A DNA stretch of 64,000 nucleotides from Hirundichthys speculiger (taxonomy: Eukaryota; Chordata; Actinopteri; Beloniformes; Exocoetidae): assembly GCA_018398805.1 (NCBI GenBank), contig JAGFBZ010000734.1, positions 1 to 64,000 of the forward strand, given 5' to 3'. This document shows positions 54,979-64,000 of this stretch, piece after piece. The number at the start of each line of letters is the position of its first letter. Position 1 is the stretch's first letter. The notes beneath the pieces were generated by a model that worked only from the letters and a program-made list of their open reading frames with translations, was not told the DNA's origin and ran no database searches. The translations under genes and the position numbers were made by a program.

Positions 54979-56415
54979 TAAGAAACACCATCTGAAGATT
55001 AAACATGCAAAGTGCCCATCATTGAGCTAAATGTTTTACGGTACATTTCAAATTTATTGTGATTCAAAGGTATCTGCATTATGTGAAAATAACAGTCCAA
55101 ATACAACATTAACGTAAAACAAAGAAAGAAAGACAGTGATATTCATGTGCTTGGACACATTCTCATGACAAACACGGAAAAACGTGTCAGTTTGGTTCTG
55201 CTCACAGGTGATGCACAAATTAGATTCATGTTTCGTGAATGAGGCCCGTTGACAGGAGATACCTGTGCAAACAGCAAATATATAAGCGTACAAAGTCAAA
55301 GTGACTGAGGGACGAACTGGAGTCGTGACGCAGGTCAATTCCCTTCAGCGCCAACTGTGTTTAAAATGTATCTGCAGACCGATCGTCCATTCCCACTCAG
55401 CCGGTTCAGCTGGTCCGTAAAGATGCTGGTCCTTGGGCTGTTTTAACTCTAAAATGTTCCTTTAAATTGCTGCACTGACAGTGACGTTCCTGGTCTGGTG
55501 ACTCCGTTACATCAACGCACTGCTCTCAACCATCACTGTACCCGTGTTTAGAGACCAAATTATCTGCAGAGACTGGCAAATACCAGCAATGTAAAGAGAG
55601 AGCATAAAACAAGCACAATATTCCACAACATTTACATTTTCTTGTTCCTGCAGTGGTCATTTCTAGCCAATAAGCACTGAAGGACTTCCTGGGTGGTTTG
55701 AATGGATGCCTTCAGGTCTATATTCTAGATCTTTAGCTTTATTAACGTTGAGCATACTTGTGAAAGCGTACCGCAGAAGAGAGGCAAAGCCTACGGTGTC
55801 AGCACTTTTCCACATCTCTGTGGTCAGACACGCAGATGCTGAGGATGTGAGGATGTGAGTGATTACAGTTTCACTCAAACAGCCGCCGCCAGATCAGCCT
55901 GCTGTGTGTCAGGACTGAACATGTGAGGCTGTGCCAAGTATCCAGTGTCATCGAGCATCAGGGATTTACAGAGAGAGAGATAGTGGGCAGGTCGGTGGAG
56001 GAGGGTTTAAAAGCTCGGCACAGAGGGAGAAAGAGAGGACGGAGTGGAGGAGGGGAACGCGTCAGTGATGATGTAATCTGAGACGAGCAAAGGGAGGAGA
56101 AAAAGAGAGGGAGACGCTTCACTGCTGCACACAAGAAAAACAAGATCATCGTTCAGAACGGACGCATGAATGGACAAACTCATGACAGGATGCACCTTTA
56201 GTCCCTTTAAAAGGGACATAAAAAGACTTCCTCTGTGGCTGAGGCTGCAGCAGCACTGTACCTCAAAGCTGTAGCACTGATTCGAAACGGGCACACAGAC
56301 GAGTGGAGTCAGAGCCACTGACTCATCCACTGAAGCACGGTTGGACAGGGAGCTGCTGTCATGTATCTGTGATGTTTGTCACAGACATTTGATCTGAACG
56401 CGTCAGGAAGCGTTC
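54979..56415. other. Intron-like sequence; nothing recognised
   Basis: No gene is supported. Purine-rich tracts occur at 55970-56130. Confidence 0.5.
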
Positions 56416-56457
56416 AGTGCCCAACCCTACTGGTTCTTCAGTAGGGTTGGGCACCGA
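56416..56457. repeat. Inverted TIR-like palindrome at hAT left end
   Basis: GTGCCCAACCCTAC, then TGGTTCTTCA, then GTAGGGTTGGGCAC: 14-bp perfect arms. The right arm is the hAT terminus at 56442; the left arm is an extra inverted terminus outside the element. Confidence 0.95.
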
Positions 56458-56684
56458 AAATTGATTCCAAGTAGGAATCGGTTCCTAATGTCCGGTTCTG
56501 GAATCGTTTAGAAGATTTTTGAATTTCGACTCCTTATTTCGGTTCCTAAATGTCCGCGCTAATTTTTATTTTTTTTGTCTTAATTTACTGCACTAGTTTG
56601 TTGATGTTACTCCGCCCAGCGTACTCAACTCCGCGTTAGTTGCGACGTCACATCCGTCGCCGGCGGGACTTCACTTGACACAAC

Positions 56685-56860
56685 ATGGATCCAAAGAGAC
56701 GCCGCTCTCGACAGCTACCTGGTGCAGTGCAGCATCTACGGGAAGCGTGTTACTGCCAAAGGAGGAAGCACGACTAATATGGCAAAACATCTTCGCCTGC
56801 ATGGCATCACAAAAATAAACGAGTGTCCCGTTTTTAATTCACTGCGTTGCTCCTGTCGCT
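56685..56860 (+). pseudogene. BED zinc-finger remnant of a hAT transposase
   Basis: An ATG at 56685 opens MDPKRRRSR. After a frame change the sequence continues QCSIYGKRVTAKGGSTTNMA then KHLRLHGI. The pattern C-x2-C-G-K...G-G-[ST]-T-x-N-[ML]-x-x-H-L-x-x-H-G is the BED DNA-binding finger of ZBED/hAT proteins. The second zinc cysteine is a tyrosine here. No catalytic domain follows. Confidence 0.75.
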
Positions 56861-57230
56861 TCTTCAACTGCAACAGAGTCCGTCTTCATCCAGAAACTCT
56901 TGCCTTCTCATATGCAGTGGTACATCTACTTACCAACGTTTCTACATACGAATTTCCGGTTACGTAACGCATCAACGGGAAAATATTGCCTCTCGTTACG
57001 AAAGAAATTTCAGGATACGAAAGGCAAAAATACAGTAGCGCTGCTACTCGCAGCTCTCAGAGTTTACCGAACATAAACATAGCTGTCGGCTCTGTATCTC
57101 AGTTTAAAAGCAGTGCGTCCGAGCTTCTCTGCCATTGGCTATCGCTTAGCATTTTCCTGGCATCCCATTGGCTAGGAGGGCCCCTTGTCTGTATGAGCGT
57201 AACCCAGCAACCCAGGTAAACGAACAATTA

Positions 57231-57350
57231 TTACCTCCGCCAAGGAGGTTATGTTTTTGTCTGCGTTTATCTGTCTGTTTCTGAAAGAGCAGATATGGTC
57301 ATCCTCCTAAACAAAAACTGTTGATTTCATTTTTTGTTGGGCAAAATGTA
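57231..57350. repeat. Dispersed repeat TTACCTCCGCCAAGGAGGTT
   Basis: TTACCTCCGCCAAGGAGGTT, then ATGTTTTTGTCTGCGTTTAT, is a high-copy motif in many fish genomes, here nested in the hAT element. It contains a short palindrome CCTCCGCCAAGGAGG. Class uncertain. Confidence 0.5.
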
Positions 57351-57655
57351 TTTTGGAGGCCAACTGCCAACTGTAAGTTGTTTAACATTTAGGCTGCAAG
57401 TGAATTCTGTGTGTGCATATGTGCATGCAAGCATGTGTAAGAATAAAAATGGCCTGTTGCCTGTGTAAATGTGTTTTTTTTAATGAAAAAATTCTACTGT
57501 TAAATAAGTCACGATCTGTTGACCTATAAATCAAAGAATCGCAATTGAGAATTGTTCTGAACAGGAATTGAAACAGAGAAGCGGAATCTGAATCGGAATC
57601 GGAATCGGAATTGGAATCGTTAAAAATCCAAACGATGCCCAACCCTATTCTTAAG

Positions 57656-58836
57656 TATATTTCACATATTCAACGATGTGCCGGAGAGACTCAGACAAGA
57701 ACAAACAGATGGCTGACGTATATCTGTCCTCTTCAGAGATGTAGCTTTCATTTCTGCTCGAGAACATAAGAATCAAACCTATGGAAAATCCACACAGAAA
57801 GACCTGCTGAGGTTTGAACCAGGAACCTTCTAGCTGGGAGGCAACAGAGCTGACCATCCTGCTGTCCCAGAGTGCTTCAAGATATTTTCAATTCAATCAC
57901 GCAAACCACCACCTTTAATCCAGCTATCTTCCCATAGAAAGTTACCAACTCTAAATATTTCCATGGTGTTAGAGATTCTCCAACGTGACCTTCCGTTCTG
58001 GAATATATCCTTTCACACCTTTGCAGCCACTGGCTGTTTTTTTTCCCTTTATTTTCTGCATTAATACCTCCCAATGAGCTGCTCCTCAGAAGAACCGAGG
58101 GGAAAAATGATTAGTGTCCAAACGTGTGCATGTGATCAACTCACTGCAGACTATTAATCCCCATCGTTTCTATTACTCTCAGTGTCCGTGATGAATCGTT
58201 TAAAACGCAGTTAAATCAATTTATAGACGAAGAGAAGATGAAGAGAGAGGCTCAGAAACCATGAGGTGTTAATTAGATCAGTTAAGGGGAACGTTACAGG
58301 TCGGTGAGGGCCTGTTTATTACTGTTATCATCACAGCCCTGACCCCCCCCCAACCTAAGGGATCTCCTGTTAAATAAGTCAGTCAGCCCAGACCTTCTGG
58401 GAACAGCCCTCCATCGGCCTTGTGTTGTCTCTTCCTTAAGCCTTAACAACTCACCGGTCTGGACAATCATTGTTCACTGAAACAGGGATGAATCTGACTT
58501 CACGCCAAAGTCACGTGCATGCGGGGTCAGGATAACATTGGCTCTCATAACTCCTCACTTGTCATGTTGCAGGTCTGCAGCTATAAAAGGCAACATGTGG
58601 AGCCAGAAGAGAACAATGTGCTTCTTCCAGAGAACTGTTTGTTTCAGGCGCCGGACTGACTTTGTTGTCTCATATATGAACGTGGAGGAAGCTGTTTGAT
58701 AACTCGGTTTAGGGTCGGGATTGGTCCTTTAATGAGGCCTGTTAATGCTGTTGTGAGCTGTGTGAGTGCAAATAAAAACTAAATCAAATAAGCTGCATCT
58801 TATATGAACCTGTGTTGAGATGGAAACTCCACACAG
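57656..58836. other. Intron-like sequence; nothing recognised
   Basis: A C10 run at 58345-58354. No supported gene. Confidence 0.5.
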
Positions 58837-58990
58837 GACCACATATCCATCCTTTATCTTGTTTAATCCCATACAGGGTCACAGGGATCTGCTGGAGTCT
58901 ATCCAGCTCTCTTCAGGTGAAAGGCTGGGGTCCACCTGGACAGGTAGCAGTCCATCACAAGGCTGACCACGGGGCTTATAAGATGTTGAA
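58837..58990 (-). mobile_element. RTE-like LINE 3' end fragment
   Basis: CATATCCATCCTTTATCTTG, then CAGGGTCACAGGGATCTGCT and GGAGTCTATCCAGCTCTCTT, then GGACAGGTAGCAGTCCATCA. This is a better-preserved relative of 20400-20490, with a short CATC tail on its left. Confidence 0.65.
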
Positions 58991-59182
58991 AAATATATTC
59001 ATGGTTCATCAAGATGGGAAAGTTATGTAATGTTAAAGACAAATCAGACTTAACATCTCAAAACGAATAGAAGCTACATGCATGCAAGAATGGCTCAGCA
59101 TACCTAGGCTTCAAGGAGACACCAGGGGGAATAATTATTATTAATTATTATGTAGAGATGCACACACACACACACGTACACA

Positions 59183-60164
59183 TTCCTAATCAATATGACG
59201 TGGCTCCATCTTTGCAGCTAGTACAGCTTCAACTCTTCTAGGAAGGCTGTCTACAAGGTTTAGGAGTGTGTTTATGGGTCTTCTATCAGGTTGAGGTCAG
59301 GACTCTGTGCAGGCCAGTCAGGTTCATCCACCAGACTCTTCCATCCATGTCTTTATGGACCTTGCTTTGTGCACTGGTGCACAGTCATGTTGGAAGAGGA
59401 AAGGACCAGCTCCAAACTGTTCCCACAAAGTTGGGAACATGGAATTGTCCAAAATGTCTTGGTGTGCTGAAGCATTCAGAGTTCCTTTCACTGGAACTAA
59501 GGGGCCAAGCCCAGCTCCTGAAAAACAACCCCACACCATAATCCCCCCTCCACCAAACTTTACACTTGGATCAATGCAGTCAGACCAGTACCGTTCTCCT
59601 GGAAACCACCAAACCCAGACTCTTCCAACAGATTACCAGATGGAGAAGAGTGATTCTTCCCTCCAGAGAACATTCCTCCACTGCTCTAGAGTCCAGTGGT
59701 GGCTGCTTTACTCCACTGCATCCGACACTTTGCATTGCACTTGGTGATGTATGTCTTGGATGCAGCTGCTCCACCATGGAAACCCATTCATGAAGCTCTC
59801 TGCTCTGCTGTTGAGCTAATCTGAAGGCCACATGAAGTCTGGAGGTCTGTAGTGATTGACTCTGCAGAAAGTTGGCGACCTCTTCTCACTATGTTCTTCA
59901 TCATCCTCTGACTCCGCCCCCTCAGTTTACCTGTCCTACCACTTCATGGCTGAGTTGCTGTTGTTCCCAAACACTTCCATTTCCTGATAATACAGCTGAC
60001 AGTTGACTGTGGAATATTTAGGAGCGAGGAAATTTAACCACTGGATTTGTTTCACAGGTGTCATCCTATCACAGTTCCACGCTGGAATTCACTGAGCTCC
60101 TGAGAGAGACCCATTCTTTCACAGATGTTTCTAGAAACAGTCTGCATGCCTAGGTGATTAATTG
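59183..60164 (-). mobile_element. Tc1-like transposon, copy 3, both ends lost
   Basis: Closely matches copy 1 at 7020-8120 in the same orientation (for example [17 protein letters not shown] at about 59330-59395, minus). It lacks about 113 bp in the transposase C-terminal region, joined within TTTATGG/GTCTTCT near 59278. Terminal repeats are absent: the left is cut at a CA repeat and the right at a (TA)n run where a hAT element has inserted. Confidence 0.85.
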
Positions 60165-60181
60165 TATATATATATATATAT
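60165..60181. repeat. (TA)n at hAT insertion site
   Basis: The short TA run continues at 61481-61495 on the other side of the hAT element, so it is the pre-insertion target. Confidence 0.9.
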
Positions 60182-61480
60182 TAGGGCTGTCAAAGTTAAC
60201 GTGTTAACGCGTGATTAACGCAAAATAATTTTAACGCAACTAATTATTTTAACGCGTGATTAACGCGAGACTTAGCCTGGCCGTTGATGTAGAGAGGAGA
60301 GTAGGTTTAATGAGCCTCGGGCCCCACCGTAGTTGTAGTCCTGTAGTCCTCCGTAGTCCTGTCAAAACAGGAAGCCATGCACTGACGTCGACGGCCATGC
60401 CGCAGACAGACAGACAGACGTAAACAAACCAACTTATCCCAACTACTGCTAACGGAGGTAAGTTCAGCTTCAAAACCTTGCCTGATGGCTCACTCCACAA
60501 GATAAATGTTGTTTGTGTTTACTGTCGATGTGAATTTAGTTACCACCGGAGTCCCGACTACTGAAATATCACTTGTTGGTTAATTAGAGCGCTGATGCAG
60601 AGAGCGCCCCCCCCCCCCCCCCCTCGTTTGAAGCAAACCGCGAAAATATTTTGTATGAAGAACATAAGAGAAAATATTGAGTATATATATATAATATATA
60701 ATGGATTTGGCATTGCCGCAATAAATAAACATGCATTTGTTTTGCATAAGGCAAGCATTTGTGTACTCTCATATTAGGCAAGGCAACTTTATTTGTAGAA
60801 CACAATTAGTACACAATTGGCAATTCAAAGTGCTTTACAGATGCATAAAATCACAAGAAGGCAAATAGAATCATTCCATACAAGCATAAAAATAATAAAT
60901 AATAAATAAAATTAATTAATAAAAAAATTAATTAATTAAATAAAAAATGAAGAGTGCAGATAAAATCCTTCCAGTCATCATCTTCACATCTAAACAGAAC
61001 TGTTTTCAGTCTGGATCAGAACATTGTCCAAGTTCAGGTCTGTCTAACATCTTCTGGAAGACTGGTCCAGATTTTAGGAGCATAAAACTGAAATGCAGCT
61101 TCACCTTGTTTAGTCCTGACTCTGGACACCAGCAGGAGACCACTACCTGAGGTTCTCAGAGTCCAGGTTGGTTCATATGGATCTAACATGTCAGAGATGG
61201 ACTTTGGGGCCATGAAGAGACTTGAACACAAGTAGAGATGTTTTAAAGTCTATTCTCTGAGTGACAGGAAGCCAGAGACCTCAGGACTGGACTAATATGG
61301 TCGTATTTCCTGGTTCTAGTCAGGACTCGTATTAATAAGAGTAATACAACTTGAAAAAGATCTGTATAAGGTAGATTTAGAACAGAAAAAAATATGTGAT
61401 TAATTTGCGATTAATCATGATTAACTATTGACAGTCATGCGATTAATCTGATTAATTATTTTGAGAAATTGACAGCCCTA
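60182..61480. mobile_element. hAT-type element, 1,299 bp, with nested LINE
   Basis: The ends TAGGGCTGTCAAAGTTAACG and ATTGACAGCCCTA are inverted. GTTAACGCGTGATTAACGC motifs on the left pair with GATTAATCATGATTAACT on the right. Flanking octamers are ATATATAT on both sides. A C20 run lies at 60603-60622. The middle is a LINE fragment, and no transposase remains. Confidence 0.85.
60776..61345 (-). pseudogene. LINE (CR1/L2 group) 3' fragment inside the hAT element
   Basis: On the minus strand 61231-61034 reads LDPYEPTWTLRTSGSGLLLV then SRVRTKQGEAAFQFYAPKIW and TSLPEDVRQ. This is the C-terminus of L2/CR1-type ORF2 (LRSSGSGLLxxPRVRTKxxGExAFxxxAPxLWNSLP). The 3' UTR follows, ending GTAAAGCACTTTGAATTGCC ... 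AATAAAGTTGCCTTGCCTAA at 60776, with the A/T-rich run 60890-60950 inside it. Confidence 0.8.
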
Positions 61481-64000
61481 ATATATATATATATACACAT
61501 ATATGTGTAATACAGAGCATATATGTATATATGTGTAAAACAGAGCGAGTGAAATGATCAGAATGACAATGATACACCGACACTAAATAAAAGAAAAAGA
61601 AAAATAAGCTGTAGACACCATCATCACATAACATTTTAATTTGTTCATGCTGAGCTGCCTCTCCAACTCAGCACTTGCAGCTCATTCAGTGATGGTGGGT
61701 GTACAAACCACTCCGACAAAATATTCGTACATCTCACAAAAGCAGCATGTGTGTCTGCCGAGCGTGACGCAGACACAGCTGATACTGGAGATCTGTGCAT
61801 CCAGTCCTAATGTTTCAGCAGATGTTCATTACCCTTCATGCTGCCCTCAGTTCTGCGAACAATCATCTGCAAAGACAGCACAGATCACTGCCAGGCACAT
61901 GCACATGTACATGCTCGTGTACATGCACATGCACACAGTTGTGGGGTGCGCTGTGTGGATGTTCTTTTCTGCATGTCTGTCGTCAGTAGGTCTACAACAG
62001 GCCAGCAGGTTCCTGAATCCCAACAATAACTCATGACGCCATCGAAACAGAAGGAAAAACACAGCAACAGTAGAACAGTGGGCACAGTTTCATACTGGTG
62101 TCACACTGGTGTCGCAGAAATAACAACAACCATTTGTCTATTTACTTTGACTTTTGTTATTCATCAGCCTCATTTGGTTTGTGAGTGTACATTCATTTTT
62201 GCATTTCAGACCTGCAAAAACCTTCCAAAGCAAACTGATATTGGTCGAGTTAGTGCCAGTGAGGAGGTAGAAGAGGAAGAAGAAAGCTCAGGCCTGGTAC
62301 AGCACCTGCCTCGGTGCAGCAGCACCTTTCTTCTGACAAGTGTTTTGGGGGCTGAGGGGTAATGGAGCTGAGGATGCAGCCCCCAACCTCCAGTGGGAGG
62401 ATGACCCCCTCCACCCACTGATCCACAAAATAAGGATGTTGTTTCAAAGACCATCAGAGGTCTTCTTTTTGCCAATTTTAAACTACCTTGGTTTTTTTTG
62501 TTTTGTTTTGAATAAAAGGCATTTCTATTGTCATTCTAGGACATTTGGACTAATTGGAGGTCCAAATGTCCATCATGAAGCTGATTGAATGGACCTCTGA
62601 AATCTGAGGGGACCGTTGGAAGAGAGCAGTATCCAACCAGATGTCCAGGTACATGGTGATGAAACTAACACTTTTAATCAATCAACAGGTGCTGGTCATA
62701 TTGGACAATGAATTTGACAGTTCTGTCCATCATTGTTCTGGTTTCTTTGGAGACTTTCTCTTGTTCTCTCATCATGGGACAGAGAACGAGGGTTTCCATA
62801 ATGAGCATGTTGCAGAATTCCTGGTGGCACGTTCCAGTCTAAGAAAATCCATAATCCCGACATAATGCCAGTGTTAGATAATTAGGTCCATCCAACAACT
62901 TCTCTGCCACTGCTCCTCCACCTGTCAACTCAAAACAGGACGTTGCAAAGCAATATTGCATAACTTCTTGTGCTGCTTTTAGAGTTTATTAAAGTCACAT
63001 GGTATCGGATAGTGCATGAAAGAGACGTCGGTAGGAATTTTCCAACTCTGGTATCGGTATCAGATCGGCTTCAATGGTCATTTGGTACAAAAGTAGCGTC
63101 CACGACTGGCTAAGTCTATGAGGATCTTCACTTTGTCGACAACTGTGCAAGAAAATCAGTGCATGTTTAAAACGATGCTCCTCAGAGGAGGATTAGAAAG
63201 GGTTTGTGTATGTCTCCTTTCTCTGTCCATATTAAACCAGTGAAGGAAGCTGGGAGAAGGTCAGCGTGCACAGGGCGAGAGCAGAAGCCTATCTGGGCAC
63301 CTGCAATCTTCAGTTTCTCAGATGGTAAGACCCTCCACTCATCAACAACTCATATAACCACACGGACTACCGATTATGGTGTGAAACCGCTGTCAAGCAC
63401 TGTAATTCACAAACGCCACTAAAAACGTTACTGGGCAGTCAAAGGCATTTTAAACCTTCTTCAGGACGTGCAGAAAAATCAGTGGTCAGAAAAATCAGTG
63501 CTGCAGGTTTTTAAGATGGAGTAAATGTGCGCCGTGGCGCCACACAGCCAGGTTTGTAGGCTGTTTTCTGTGTGATGAGCATTAAGGCAGAGAGGTACAC
63601 AGGTTTTAGAGCAATGTTGGGCCACAGGCCGTGAGTTACAGAACACCACATGGTTTTCTGAGACAAAAGAGACAAAGGAAATCATAAAACTCAAACACCC
63701 AACATGCTTTGCAACGTTTTATTGTTTTATGGTAAGGTGTGAAGGGACACCCTTCCCTCTTACTGGTTGAGGACCCCGACTACACAGCAGGGGTTCCCGG
63801 CAAAGGTCAATCACGTCCCCTCCGCATGAATACCGGCTCCCTCCTCCAACTCTGCCTCTCTGACCGCCACTACACAAAGGAAAGGTACACTTTCTCTCTG
63901 GCCTGCTCCAGCAAGGTAATTAGCTGAACGCCTGCATTGCCCTGGCGACCCGTCTGCAAGAGATCTCTCTGGTTGTCCGACAACAATCACACGCCTTGTC
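61481..64000. other. Intron-like sequence; nothing firmly recognised
   Basis: Begins with (TA)n and TATATGTGTA-like simple sequence to 61545. 62210-62320 on the plus strand has a pyrimidine tract with TTTTTGCATTTCAG, then an acidic open stretch (SASEEVEEEEESSGLVQHL) that could mimic an exon but has no identifiable homologue. 63000-63090 has GGTATCGG-type hAT scraps. The initiator exon of ryr2 is not found here. Confidence 0.45.

Larger units (their letters stand above)
56442..57647 (+). mobile_element. hAT-type element, 1,206 bp
   Basis: The ends TAGGGTTGGGCACCG and GATGCCCAACCCTA are inverted copies. Subterminal GGAATCGGTTCC / GGAATCGGAATC motifs lie at both sides. Flanking octamers TTCTTCAG (56434-56441) and TTCTTAAG (57648-57655) match at 7 of 8 positions. 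It carries a BED-finger remnant and at least one nested repeat (57231-57350). It is too short for a transposase. Confidence 0.88.

Noticed and set aside
60603..60622. C20 run as a sequencing gap or regulatory G-quadruplex
   Set aside because: A single homopolymer inside a dead hAT element. Its length is probably uncertain and no function can be supported.

Overview
This window is vertebrate nuclear DNA, almost certainly from a teleost fish. It holds the 5' part of a single-copy host gene on the minus strand, and nearly everything else is transposable elements and tandem repeats of kinds typical of fish genomes (Tc1, hAT, Harbinger, Rex1/L2/L1/RTE LINEs, BEL/Pao). I see no prokaryotic features.

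Host gene. Seven consecutive coding exons of a cardiac-type ryanodine receptor (ryr2) run on the minus strand from 19002 down to 8652 (exon sizes 120, 105, 75, 79, 113, 100 and 97 nt). All have consensus GT/AG splice sites and compatible phases. They encode the N-terminal trefoil region of the channel. The short first coding exon and the exon after the 97-nt one are not visible. The right-hand 45 kb (19003-64000) is therefore probably the large first intron, and 1-8651 the next intron.

Layout. 1-8.6 kb: an unrecognised pair of minus-strand ORFs (459-1452), a Harbinger-type element carrying only a Myb-like protein (1721-3146) with an RTE insertion in it, hAT pieces, a mariner-type MITE, a decayed Rex1-like LINE and a Tc1-like element. 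8.6-19 kb: ryr2 exons, separated by a hAT element with a perfect 8-bp target duplication, two MITE-like elements, a 37-bp palindrome, an interstitial telomere repeat and a 12-bp minisatellite. 19-29.9 kb: a 1.26-kb CATC array grown from an RTE LINE tail, L2 LINE fragments, a Tc1-type fragment, a pogo-like element and LTR debris. 29.96-37.19 kb: a complete BEL/Pao retrotransposon, minus strand, with two 388-bp LTRs differing at two positions and a 5-bp target duplication, but with five breaks in gag-pol. 37.2-64 kb: four minisatellites (16-, 20-, 20- and 30/31-bp units), an L1-clade LINE split by the 30/31-bp array, several hAT-type elements with visible 8-bp duplications, and two further copies of the Tc1-like family.

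The only constrained genes I can defend are the ryr2 exons. The BEL proteins are recent but broken, and the other TE proteins are decayed. The least explained items are the ORF pair at 459-1452, the 918-bp terminal-inverted-repeat element at 54053-54970 with a 192-bp internal hairpin, and the minisatellite with about 670-bp higher-order duplication inside the L1.
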